Below are positions 7,824 to 15,789 of a DNA stretch of 64,000 bases, in pieces (the first letter of the stretch is position 1; every line of letters starts with the position of its first letter). Both the position numbers and the translations under genes were made by a program. The notes below the pieces were generated by a model. That model was not told where the DNA came from, made no database searches, and worked only from the letters and a program-made list of their open reading frames with translations. The stretch spans positions 1,364,001 to 1,428,000 of the forward strand of contig NZ_AP012331.1 of NCBI RefSeq assembly GCF_001042635.1, given 5' to 3'. Origin of the DNA: Bifidobacterium scardovii JCM 12489 = DSM 13734 (GTDB taxonomy: Bacteria; Actinomycetota; Actinomycetes; Actinomycetales; Bifidobacteriaceae).

Positions 7824-9164
7824 ATGACTACGACCGCATCACCGCTTTGGCCCGCGCCGGTGGCCGGGCGCCCGCTCGACGCCACCGTGACGATTCCGGG
7901 CAGCAAATCCCTGTCGAACCGATACCTGATCCTCGCCGCGCTCGGCTCGCGGCCCGTCACGCTGGTTGGGCTCCTGCGCTCGCGCGACACCGAACTCATG
8001 ATGGGCGCGCTGGAGACGCTCGGCGTGCGCTGCGAGGCCGACCCGGCCAACGCCACCACCGTGACGGTGACGCCGCCCGCCGACGGCCGTTTCCATGGCG
8101 GCGTCGACGTGTTCTGCGGGCTGGCCGGCACGGTGATGCGCTTCGTGCCCGGACTGGCTTTGTTCGCCGACGGTCCGGTGCGTTTCGACGGCGACGAGCA
8201 GGCCTACGCCCGCCCGATGAAGCCCGTGCTGGACGGGCTTGAGCAACTGGGAGCCACGGTCGAGTACCGTGGCGAGACCGGCCGCCTGCCGTTCACCATC
8301 ACGCCGCCGGCCCGGCTGGCGGATGAGACGTGCCGGGTCGCGATCGATTCGTCCGGTTCCTCGCAGTTCATCTCCGGCCTGCTGCTGATCGGATCGCGGC
8401 TGCCGGGCGGTCTGACGCTGACGCACACGGGGGAGAAGACCCCGAGCCTGCCGCATATCCGCATGACCGTCGCCGACGTCAACGGCGCCGGCGGGCGGAT
8501 CACGGCCGACGAGCATGCCCGGGTCTGGGCCGCCGGTCCGGCGCCGCTGCAGCTGCCGGACCGCGTGGTCGTGGAGCCGGATCTGTCGAATGCCGCGCCG
8601 TTCCTCGGTGCGGCGCTGATCGCCGGGGGCACGGTCCGCGTGCCGCATTGGCCGGCCGAAACCACGCAGCCGGGCGGACTGCTGCCGGGATACCTGGAAC
8701 GCATGGGCGCGGCCGTGTCCTTCCCGCAGGACGATGACGGCGTGCGCTACTGCGAGGTGGCCGGAGACGGCACAGTGCACGGTCTTGGCACCTTCGATCT
8801 GACGGCGGCGGGGGAGATCGCGCCTTCGCTGGCGGCGATCCTGGTGTTCGCCGATGCGCCCACCGACATGGTCGGCATCGGGCATCTGCGCGGTCACGAG
8901 ACGAACCGCTTGGAAGCCCTGGTGAATGAGATCCGTCGCGTCGGGGGAGTGGCGGAGGAGCTGCCCGACGGATTGCGCGTCGAGCCGGTCCCGGCCGATG
9001 CGCTGCACGGCGCCGTGATGGAGACCTATGCCGATCACCGCATGGCCACGTTCGCCGCGATGCTGGGGTTGCGCATTCCCGGCATCACGGTCATCGACGT
9101 GGCCACGACGCGCAAGACCCTGCCTGATTTCGTCGGCATGTGGAACGGCATGCTGGGGGAGTAG
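7824..9164 (+). CDS. aroA: 3-phosphoshikimate 1-carboxyvinyltransferase (EPSP synthase)
   Basis: The protein has 446 aa and starts at ATG 7824. It catalyses transfer of enolpyruvyl from PEP to shikimate-3-phosphate, the sixth step of the shikimate pathway, in the cytoplasm. Diagnostic motifs are GSKSLSNRYLILAALG near the N-terminus, CGLAGTVMRFVPGLA at the PEP/S3P site, IDSSGSSQFISGLLL, HIRMTV, and METYADHRMATFAAM near the C-terminus. Length is normal. It is a single gene, divergent from the S51 peptidase, and is followed by a family A repeat and the bidirectional hairpin it shares with ackA. Confidence 0.97.
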   Translation: MTTTASPLWPAPVAGRPLDATVTIPGSKSLSNRYLILAALGSRPVTLVGLLRSRDTELMMGALETLGVRCEADPANATTVTVTPPADGRFHGGVDVFCGLAGTVMRFVPGLALFADGPVRFDGDEQAYARPMKPVLDGLEQLGATVEYRGETGRLPFTITPPARLADETCRVAIDSSGSSQFISGLLLIGSRLPGGLTLTHTGEKTPSLPHIRMTVADVNGAGGRITADEHARVWAAGPAPLQLPDRVVVEPDLSNAAPFLGAALIAGGTVRVPHWPAETTQPGGLLPGYLERMGAAVSFPQDDDGVRYCEVAGDGTVHGLGTFDLTAAGEIAPSLAAILVFADAPTDMVGIGHLRGHETNRLEALVNEIRRVGGVAEELPDGLRVEPVPADALHGAVMETYADHRMATFAAMLGLRIPGITVIDVATTRKTLPDFVGMWNGMLGE

Positions 9165-9178
9165 TTTCCGGTAGGATG

Positions 9179-9291
9179 CTCCTCTCAGTCCGCTGCGCGG
9201 ACAGCTCCCCTCAGGGAGGGGAGCCAGCCCCTTTTTGACTTGGCTCCCTCCCCCTGAGGGGAGCTGTCCGCCGGAGGCGACTGAGGGGAGT
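9179..9291 (+). repeat. Family A interspersed palindromic repeat, full-length copy
   Basis: This is a long imperfect palindrome of about 113 bp. The left half carries CTCAGTCCGCTGCGCGGACAG and CTCCCCTCAGGGAGGGGAGC as short hairpins; the right half carries the mirrored versions ending GACTGAGGGGAGT. The same architecture recurs at 35859-35975 and 46425-46541, with partial copies elsewhere. There is no internal ORF and no obvious target duplication. Confidence 0.85.
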
Positions 9292-9328
9292 GCGGCGCAT
9301 CGGGTCGTCACGGCACTGCACACAACAG

Positions 9329-9364
9329 GTGAGGGGCTGATTCCGATCGGAATCAGCCCCTCAC
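9329..9364 (-). terminator. Perfect palindromic hairpin between aroA and ackA
   Basis: This is a 36-base perfect palindrome with left arm GTGAGGGGCTGATTCCGA. It lies 42 bases beyond the ackA stop on the minus strand and 165 bases beyond aroA on the plus strand, so it could terminate both. No long T-run is present on either side. Confidence 0.7.
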
Positions 9365-9406
9365 TGCGTTGCGACTAGAGACTAGTCAGAGCCTTTCGGC
9401 ATCCAC

Positions 9407-10636
9407 TCACTTGGCGAAAGTGTTGCCGTAGGTGTCCGTGCCGTTCTCGGCGATCTCGGCGGACTTGCGGGCGATGGCCAGCTCCTCGTTGGTCGGGATC
9501 ACGGCGATGATCACGGAGGAGTCCGGGGTGGAGATGATGCGCGGCTCCTTGGAGCGGGTCGCGTTCTTCTCCTCGTCCAGCTTGACGCCGAACGGGGCGA
9601 GCTTGTCGCACACCATCTTGCGCACCACGTCGTCGTTCTCGCCGACGCCGGCGGTGAAGGTGATCACGTCGCAGCCGCCCATCTGGTAGGTGTAGTTGCC
9701 GATGTAGCTGACGATGCGGTGCACGTAGACGTCCAGGGCCAGCTTGGCGTCCTCGTTGCCCTCGGACACCAGACGGTGCACCTCGCGCAGGTCGCCATAA
9801 CCGGTCATGCCCATCATGCCGGAACGCTTGTTGAACAGGGCGTCGAGCTCGTCCACGTTCATGTGGGCGTTGCGGATGAGGTGGAAGACCACGGCCGGGT
9901 CGATGTCGCCGGTGCGGCCGCCCATCATCAGGCCCTCGAGCGGGGTCAGGCCCATGGAGGTCTCGACCGGCTTGCCGGACACCTCGGCGGAGGCGGAGGC
10001 GCCGTTGCCGATGTGCAGGACGATCTGCTTGAGGCCCTCGGCAGGCTTGCCGATGACGCTCGGCACCACGGAGGAGATGTACTCGTGGGAGGTGCCGTGG
10101 GCGCCGTAACGGCGGATGTGGTACTGGTCGGCGATCTCCTTGTTCAGCGCGTAGGTGCTGGCGGCCTTCGGCAGCTGGAAGAAGAAGGAGGAGTCGAACA
10201 CGAAGATCTGCGGGACGTCCGGCAGCAGCGCGCGCATGACTTCGGCGCCCTTGGCCTCCGGGCCGTTGTGCAGCGGGGCCAGTACGGCCAGATCCTTGAC
10301 CTGGTTGATGGTCTTGTCGGTGACGAGCGCCGGCTTCGGGAAGAGGGAACCGCCCTGGACCACGCGGTGGCCGACGGCGACGATGCCGGCCTCGGACAGA
10401 TCCGGGCCGTACTCCTTGAAGAATCCGAGCACGCGCTTCAGACCCTGCTCGTGATCGTGGATCGGCTCCTCAAGCTCGTGCTTCTCGCCGTTGTACTCGT
10501 GCTTGTAGTGGCCGTCGACCGGCTCGCCGATCTTCTCGACGAGGCCGGAAGCGAGGCCTTCGCCGGACTCGAGATCCACCAGCTGGTACTTGATCGAGCT
10601 GGAACCGGAATTGATGACAAGGACGGTTTTCGCCAT
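9407..10636 (-). CDS. ackA: Acetate kinase
   Basis: The protein has 409 aa. The ATG at 10636 gives the canonical N-terminus MAKTVLVINSGSSSIKYQL and has GGAGG upstream. It converts acetyl-phosphate plus ADP to acetate plus ATP, the main ATP-yielding step of the bifid shunt. Visible family signatures are the N-terminal phosphate-1 loop VINSGSSSIK, the region YGAHGTSHEY, the adenosine-binding VLHIGNGAS, and FTAGVGEND near the C-terminus. In many genomes ackA lies next to pta; here a PadR-ABC efflux module of about 4.6 kb separates the two genes, all on the same strand. Codon use is strongly biased, as expected for a highly expressed gene. Confidence 0.98.
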   Translation of the reverse strand: MAKTVLVINSGSSSIKYQLVDLESGEGLASGLVEKIGEPVDGHYKHEYNGEKHELEEPIHDHEQGLKRVLGFFKEYGPDLSEAGIVAVGHRVVQGGSLFPKPALVTDKTINQVKDLAVLAPLHNGPEAKGAEVMRALLPDVPQIFVFDSSFFFQLPKAASTYALNKEIADQYHIRRYGAHGTSHEYISSVVPSVIGKPAEGLKQIVLHIGNGASASAEVSGKPVETSMGLTPLEGLMMGGRTGDIDPAVVFHLIRNAHMNVDELDALFNKRSGMMGMTGYGDLREVHRLVSEGNEDAKLALDVYVHRIVSYIGNYTYQMGGCDVITFTAGVGENDDVVRKMVCDKLAPFGVKLDEEKNATRSKEPRIISTPDSSVIIAVIPTNEELAIARKSAEIAENGTDTYGNTFAK

Positions 10637-10757
10637 TGTGGGCATCCTCCATACTGATTGTGATTGGGGAGCGTGCACGCTCCACGTCCGTAAGCAAGCC
10701 TACTCGTTGGTGGCTACATCGACCCGCCACGGTTGCGCCGGATCCGCGCCCCCGTGC

Positions 10758-10831
10758 CCCCGGTCCGTCCTGAGATTCTTAGCACGCTTATGCGCAGGTT
10801 TGCGTGCTAAGAATCTCAGGACGGACCGGGG
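10758..10831. repeat. 30-bp perfect inverted repeat (hairpin element, copy 1)
   Basis: The arms at 10758-10787 and 10802-10831 are perfectly complementary over 30 bp, enclosing a 14-base loop. The core TCCTGAGATTCTTAGC recurs at 15573-15588. The hairpin stands just downstream of the large ABC permease and upstream of ackA on the minus strand, so it can act as the efflux operon terminator. Its length and its partner copy make it unusual for a simple terminator. Confidence 0.9.
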
Positions 10832-10855
10832 CGAGCGGACAACGGCGCCTTGCAA

Positions 10856-13855
10856 TCAGTCGATGGAGCGTCTGGTCAGATCCCGTGCCGGGCGGGTGAC
10901 GAGATAGGCCATGGCCAGCGCGATCAGGGTCACGGCGATGGCCAATGCGAGCTGCATCGGCCATATCGGATCGGTCCGCAGCCACGCGCCGTCGGCGCCG
11001 ATGCGGCGGTTCCACGCCACATGGAACCAGCCGAGGGCCAGACCGGCCGCCATGCCTCCGGGCACGCCCGTCAGCAGGATCACCGCGGCCTGCGCCAGAC
11101 CGAAACGCCGCAGGAACCGCGGCGATGCGCCGACCGCATGCATCGTGGACAGGTCCCGCCGCGTCTGAGTTCTGGCCAGCAGCAGCGAGATCAGGGTCGC
11201 CGCAAGCGCCAGCAGCGCCAGCATGGCGCTCTGGGCGAAGGTGATGGGGGAGACCCCCCATACGCCCTTGTCCTGGCTGGTGCCGACCAGCGGATACTTG
11301 GCATCGACGGCCGCAGTGATGCCGTCCATATCCATGAATCCGGGCAGACCATGGCCATCGGCGCCGGCCAGGCTCACGTACTCGCCGATGTACCGCACTT
11401 CGGTGAAGCCCAGCTCGCGTGCGGTCTTCCCGCTCATGGCCAGCGGATAGAAGCCGCGGACGAATACGGATCGCAGCGTGACGATGCGGTCGGCGTTGGC
11501 TCGGGACGGTATGTCGCCGTCGCGCGGCTCCACGGCCAGTTCGGTGGCGCCGTCGACGACCTGCGCCGCGTTGTTCACCACGATGCCGCCCTCGTCGAGC
11601 ACCTTGGCCGCGGCATCGGCGTTCGGATACCCCGAGTCGCGCATGGCGTCGCCGTCGATGATCAGCACCTCGACATCGGCGTTGACCAGTCCCAGGCCGG
11701 CGATGTTGCCGCGATACCCCCGCCGTACGTCGGTGCAGGCCACGGGCGTGCCCGGATGGATGACCGAGGCCACGTCCTGCGTGAGGCTGCCCTGGCATTC
11801 CTCGGACTGCGGCAGCAGCGCCTTCGCGCTAAGCAGCCGCTGGGATTCCCGCCGCTGCGCGGCGTCGTTCCCCTGACCGTAGTCGGCCTTGGGGCTGGCC
11901 GCGGCGTAGATCGGGTGATGGTCGACGATGGGATGGTCCGCGCGCAGTTTGTCGATGGCATCGGTGACGACCATGCGGTCGTAGTCGTTGCTGATGGGAA
12001 CCTTCGCGAACAGCGCCATATGGTTGCGGCCGGTGACCGGCAACCCCTCATTGTCGCGCTGGTCGGCCAGCGCCGAGCCGATCAGCACCAGCGAATACGA
12101 GGCGATGGCGATCGTGACGAGCACCGCGGTGGCCGCCGGGACGAATCGGTGCGGGTGATTGGCCGCGTCGCGGCAGGCCAGGCGCAACGCCAGGGGAGCG
12201 CGCCGCCCGATCGACGAGCCCCATGCGGTGGCGCCGCGCACCAGCTGCACCAAGGCAGCCAGCGCCAGCACGACGGTGACGACCAGCAGCGTCATATGCA
12301 GGGACGTGCCCCCGCCGCCGGACACATCGCCGTCCGTTATGGCCGGCGTCGGCAGGGCCAGGCTCGCCGCGCCGCAGGCGACCGCGGCGACGAGCAGCGC
12401 CGGCCCCGAGGCGTACTGTGCGGCGGCGTGCATGCGGCCGCGACCGTGGCGCTCGGCCGCGGGCAGGTCCTTCAGCGCCTCGACCGGATTGAGCTTGCCG
12501 ACCCGCCGGGCCGGCATCAGCGTGGCTACATAGCCGATGATGATCGCCATGGCGATCACCGCGGCCATCATCGGCCACGGGAAGGATCCGAACACCTCGG
12601 GAATGCTGATGTGGCGTAGCGGCGGCACGGCGACCAGCATGGCCAGGAACCCGAGCAGCGTGCCGATCAGACCGCCGCACAGGCCGATGATGAGCCCCTG
12701 CGAGGTGACGATGCGCTTGAGGTCGCGCGGCGACGCGCCGCAGGCCGCCGCCAGACCGAGCGTGCGGCGCTGCTGGTCGGTGGAGACCGAGAACGCCGGC
12801 GTGACCAAGAAGAGCACCACCACGACGCCGAGCACCGTGGTCAGGATGCCGGCGACGGCCTGCGCGAGCGCGGCCTGCGCGTCGATTCGCACCGGATAGC
12901 GCTGGTCGGCCGGGGGATAGCCGTCGGTCAGCACGTGGCGCGACACCACGAATGCCTGCAGCACGTTCATGGATTTCGCCTGCGCCCAGGTCACCGGGCC
13001 GCTTCCCATCACCAGATAATGGCCGTCGACGCCCAGCGGATCCTGCTCCACCATGCGTGACATCCATCCCTCAAGCCCCCAGGCATGGGATCCGGCATCG
13101 TCGACAAGCCCGCTGACGCGCCATGCGCGCTGCGAATCCTCGATGACGTCGCCGATGCGGCCGTCGGTGCTCATATGGCCTTGGAACGGGGGAGCGGTGA
13201 TCGTGATCGTATCGCCGACGCGCAGATGCAGTTGCTCGGCAAGTCCGGTGGTGACCACCAGCTCGGTCGCATCGCGCGGCACCGAGCCGCTTGACGGCGT
13301 CGGCAGCAGCTGGTCCAGCGCCTCGGCGCCGGCTTCGGTCATGGTGACGACGCTCGTGGCGGCGATATCCGTCTTTCCGGCCGCCGCGCTGACCTTCTCG
13401 CCGGCGGCGCTCTGCTCGCCCGGACGCATGGACGTGGCCGTGGTGGCCAGCAGATCGGGCGACTTCCAGAACGGCAGCAGCGTGTCCTCCGGCGGGATGA
13501 TGCGCTGCAGCTCGTCGACGGTGGCCGGCTGCTGGGACAGGTCGTCCACCCATACCCCGGGCGCGCCCTCCGGCAACTGCGGGAACGGCTCGTCGCCGCG
13601 CCGCACGGCGGTCGCGGTGATGACGCCCTGCGCGTCCGGGGGAATCGAATCCAGCGCCTGCTGGCGGTTGGCCCGCAGCGCGGTGGTGACGGCCAGTCCG
13701 GAGATCAGCGCGGCGACGGGCACCACGACCAGCAGCAGGGAAAATACGGTGCGCGCCAGATGGCGGCGCGCGTCGCGCCAGCCCATGCGCAGCGCCGGCC
13801 TCCAGCGGCGGCACGCGGTGAGCATGCGTTCGGATAGGGATGAGCGGATCATCAT
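10856..13855 (-). CDS. FtsX-like ABC transporter permease (large, 999 aa)
   Basis: The start is the first of two tandem ATGs at 13855, with GAGG five bases upstream. The architecture is typical of large actinobacterial MacB/FtsX-type permeases. There is one N-terminal transmembrane helix (residues ~35-55), a long extracytoplasmic domain (~60-300), and a first FtsX core of three helices (~325-450). Further helices at ~480-545, a second extracytoplasmic domain (~600-840) and a second FtsX core with three helices at the C-terminus follow. It works with the adjacent ATPase. Such systems commonly export lipids, peptides or drugs; the substrate here is unknown. Control is probably by the PadR protein two genes upstream. 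Confidence 0.9.
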   Translation of the reverse strand: MMIRSSLSERMLTACRRWRPALRMGWRDARRHLARTVFSLLLVVVPVAALISGLAVTTALRANRQQALDSIPPDAQGVITATAVRRGDEPFPQLPEGAPGVWVDDLSQQPATVDELQRIIPPEDTLLPFWKSPDLLATTATSMRPGEQSAAGEKVSAAAGKTDIAATSVVTMTEAGAEALDQLLPTPSSGSVPRDATELVVTTGLAEQLHLRVGDTITITAPPFQGHMSTDGRIGDVIEDSQRAWRVSGLVDDAGSHAWGLEGWMSRMVEQDPLGVDGHYLVMGSGPVTWAQAKSMNVLQAFVVSRHVLTDGYPPADQRYPVRIDAQAALAQAVAGILTTVLGVVVVLFLVTPAFSVSTDQQRRTLGLAAACGASPRDLKRIVTSQGLIIGLCGGLIGTLLGFLAMLVAVPPLRHISIPEVFGSFPWPMMAAVIAMAIIIGYVATLMPARRVGKLNPVEALKDLPAAERHGRGRMHAAAQYASGPALLVAAVACGAASLALPTPAITDGDVSGGGGTSLHMTLLVVTVVLALAALVQLVRGATAWGSSIGRRAPLALRLACRDAANHPHRFVPAATAVLVTIAIASYSLVLIGSALADQRDNEGLPVTGRNHMALFAKVPISNDYDRMVVTDAIDKLRADHPIVDHHPIYAAASPKADYGQGNDAAQRRESQRLLSAKALLPQSEECQGSLTQDVASVIHPGTPVACTDVRRGYRGNIAGLGLVNADVEVLIIDGDAMRDSGYPNADAAAKVLDEGGIVVNNAAQVVDGATELAVEPRDGDIPSRANADRIVTLRSVFVRGFYPLAMSGKTARELGFTEVRYIGEYVSLAGADGHGLPGFMDMDGITAAVDAKYPLVGTSQDKGVWGVSPITFAQSAMLALLALAATLISLLLARTQTRRDLSTMHAVGASPRFLRRFGLAQAAVILLTGVPGGMAAGLALGWFHVAWNRRIGADGAWLRTDPIWPMQLALAIAVTLIALAMAYLVTRPARDLTRRSID

Positions 13856-13939
13856 TGGCCTCGCAGTCGGGATGGCGGTCGTAATGCAGGAATACGGGAT
13901 GGGGATACGGAATGGGAGCGCGGGCGCACGGCGCCGGCG

Positions 13940-14746
13940 TCATCCGGCGAAGGGCGCGCCGTCGCCGTCGAGCAGCCGATCCACGTCGTCGGGTTCGGTC
14001 GCGTCGATGATGGAGCCGTCGCGCAGGAAAATCGTGCGGTCGGCCCACGCCGCGAACCGCGGCTCATGGGTCACCAGCAGCACCGCGGCGCCCTGATCGG
14101 CGCGGCGGCGCAGCACCTCGAGGATGGCGGTGCCCGTGTTGGAATCCAGGGCGCCGGTCGGCTCGTCGGCCAGCAGCAGCCGGCGGCTGCCGACCAGGGC
14201 CCGCGCGATGGCGACGCGCTGTGCCTGGCCTCCCGACATGTCCTCAGGCATGCGGTCGGCGAGTTCGGGGATGCCGACCTCGTCCAGCGCACGCATCGCG
14301 GCGTCCACGGCGCGGCCGACCGGCCAGCCGTCCAGCTCGAGCGGGAACTGGACGTTTTCGCGTGCGCTCAGGGCGGGCAGCAGATTGAAGTCCTGGAACA
14401 CGTAGCCGATGGAGCGCCGCCTCATCCGCGCCCGCTCGGCCACGCCGATCGCGGCGAGATCCACGCCCTCGACCAGCACATGGCCGCTGGTCGGCGTGTC
14501 CAATCCTCCCGCCAGGTTCAGCAGCGTCGATTTGCCGGAACCGCTGGGGCCCATGATCGCCGCGAACTCGCCGGGATGCAGCGTGAGATTCGCGTGGTTC
14601 AGCGCGTGCACGAGCCGCGCGCCCTCGCCGTGCGTGCGCGATACGTCGCGCAGCCGCAGTATCGGGCCTTCGTGCGCGTCGTTGCCGGATTGCTGGCCTT
14701 GGATGCGGGGCGAGGCGGTCGGATCGCCGGTGGTCGTTGCGGTCAT
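13940..14746 (-). CDS. ABC transporter ATP-binding protein (MacB/LolD type)
   Basis: The protein has 268 aa. The ATG at 14746 overlaps the PadR stop and follows AAGGAG; the longer in-frame extension has no support. Walker A is GPSGSGKST, the Q-loop is [13 protein letters not shown], the signature is [15 protein letters not shown], Walker B is [12 protein letters not shown], and the H-loop is LLVTHEPR. The sequence clearly groups with the MacB/LolD ATPases that partner FtsX-type permeases, and the permease is the next gene, 84 bases away. Order padR, ATPase, permease indicates one operon, probably induced when PadR binds its effector. Confidence 0.95.
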   Translation of the reverse strand: MTATTTGDPTASPRIQGQQSGNDAHEGPILRLRDVSRTHGEGARLVHALNHANLTLHPGEFAAIMGPSGSGKSTLLNLAGGLDTPTSGHVLVEGVDLAAIGVAERARMRRRSIGYVFQDFNLLPALSARENVQFPLELDGWPVGRAVDAAMRALDEVGIPELADRMPEDMSGGQAQRVAIARALVGSRRLLLADEPTGALDSNTGTAILEVLRRRADQGAAVLLVTHEPRFAAWADRTIFLRDGSIIDATEPDDVDRLLDGDGAPFAG

Positions 14747-14747
14747 G

Positions 14748-15437
14748 TCATCTCCTTGATGCCGTTGCGGAATCGTCGGCCCGTTCGGGGGCTTCGGGGG
14801 TCTGCGCGGCCGCGCCTGCGGTGGTCGCGGCATGCGCGCGCAGATGGGCGCGCAGCCATGCGCCGTCGATGGTGTCCAGCCAGCGCAGTTCGGCTTCGGT
14901 GGCGAAGATGTGGTGGTCGAGCACCAGCTGGCCGGCGAGATCGTCGTGGGGCAGGGACCGCCGGGCCCGTGTCACGTCGTGCAGCAGCTGCTGCAGCGAC
15001 GTGCGCTGGCGCTGCACCAGCGCGGCGACGTCGACTCCCGGCGTGTCCACCGCGAACGCGAGCTTCATCACCAGTTCGTCGCGGCCGCGCTGCTCCAGCG
15101 TCACCGGCGTGCTCCACCATTGGGCCACGATCCGCCGGCCCTGATCGGTCAGCCGCCAAAGCACGGTCTGCTGGACCTTGGTTGAGGTTGGGGTGCGGGT
15201 GGCGACGCCGGGGCCGGAACCGGCGGCGGCGCCGGCATCGGGAATGGCGGCGAGATCGGCGGCGTCGGGACTCTGCTCGATGAGCCGGTCGCGCTGCAGG
15301 CGCTGCAGCGTGGTGGAGACCTGGCCGATGTTGAGCGGCCAGGTCTGGCTGGTGGTGGCGTCGAAATCCTTCTTCAGCTGGTACGCGCTGGCGGGTTCCC
15401 GCTGCAGCAATGCCAGCAGTGCTTCCTTGATCGCCAT
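14748..15437 (-). CDS. PadR-family transcriptional regulator
   Basis: The protein has 229 aa. The ATG at 15437 follows AGGAGG. The N-terminal winged helix has the PadR layout: IKEALLALLQREPASAYQL, then a region ending STTLQRLQRDRLIEQ. A Gly/Ala-rich, low-complexity linker (about residues 75-90) and a helical PadR C-terminal domain (about 120-205) for dimerisation follow. Large PadR proteins of this type repress neighbouring efflux genes. Two near-palindromes just upstream of the start look like its operators. Its stop overlaps the ATPase start, so it is first gene of the efflux operon. Confidence 0.9.
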   Translation of the reverse strand: MAIKEALLALLQREPASAYQLKKDFDATTSQTWPLNIGQVSTTLQRLQRDRLIEQSPDAADLAAIPDAGAAAGSGPGVATRTPTSTKVQQTVLWRLTDQGRRIVAQWWSTPVTLEQRGRDELVMKLAFAVDTPGVDVAALVQRQRTSLQQLLHDVTRARRSLPHDDLAGQLVLDHHIFATEAELRWLDTIDGAWLRAHLRAHAATTAGAAAQTPEAPERADDSATASRR

Positions 15438-15453
15438 CCTGCCTCCTTGCATG

Positions 15454-15497
15454 GTTACTGAGTAATCAACTTGATGGTTATTAGGTTACTCAGTAAC
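15454..15497 (-). promoter_or_regulatory. Paired palindromic operator upstream of padR
   Basis: GTTACTGAGTAA at 15454-15465 and TTACTCAGTAAC at 15486-15497 are inverted copies of each other, and each is itself nearly palindromic. They start 17 bases before the padR ATG. PadR proteins usually bind such dyads over their own promoter, so autoregulation is the natural reading. Confidence 0.65.
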
Positions 15498-15571
15498 TAG
15501 CTGCATTGTCAATGGCCTGATCCGGCATGTCGCCATGCCTCATGACGGTGTGCTGCGTTGCCGCTCGCCTG

Positions 15572-15624
15572 ATCCTGAGATTCTTAGCCCGCAATGCCGC
15601 TCATATGCGTGCTAGGAATTTGGG
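15572..15624. repeat. Hairpin element, copy 2 (degenerate)
   Basis: TCCTGAGATTCTTAGC at 15573-15588 matches copy 1 exactly over 16 bases. The right arm is GCGTGCTAGGAATTTGGG, mismatched at several positions. The two copies lie on opposite sides of the padR-ABC module. Confidence 0.75.
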
Positions 15625-15789
15625 TAATTATGGCACGGGAGGCCCATGATGACTGATGCTGTTCCTGCTGGCGGGGGCACGCCGGTGCCGGCCTCATGGG
15701 GCTATGAGAAAAGGCCCGCCGCCGGGAGGGCGATGGGCCTTGGGAACAGGGATGGGCGGCCTGCGCATGCGGGCCGCGGGAGGTGCGGG

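Larger units (their letters stand above)
15438..15789 (-). other. Intergenic region between pta and padR
   Basis: The region holds the PadR operator pair (15454-15497), the second degenerate copy of the hairpin element (15572-15624), and a hairpin with arms AGGCCC and GGGCCT near 15707-15740 that probably ends pta transcription. No gene is supported; longer open frames here are antisense artefacts of pta. Confidence 0.7.

Noticed and set aside
9719-10657. Long plus-strand ORF opposite ackA
   Set aside because: It is an antisense artefact of strong codon bias; the minus-strand frame encodes a textbook acetate kinase.
10850-12619. 589-aa plus-strand ORF opposite the large permease
   Set aside because: It is very rich in Arg, Gly and His with no domain, whereas the opposite strand encodes a clear FtsX-type permease.
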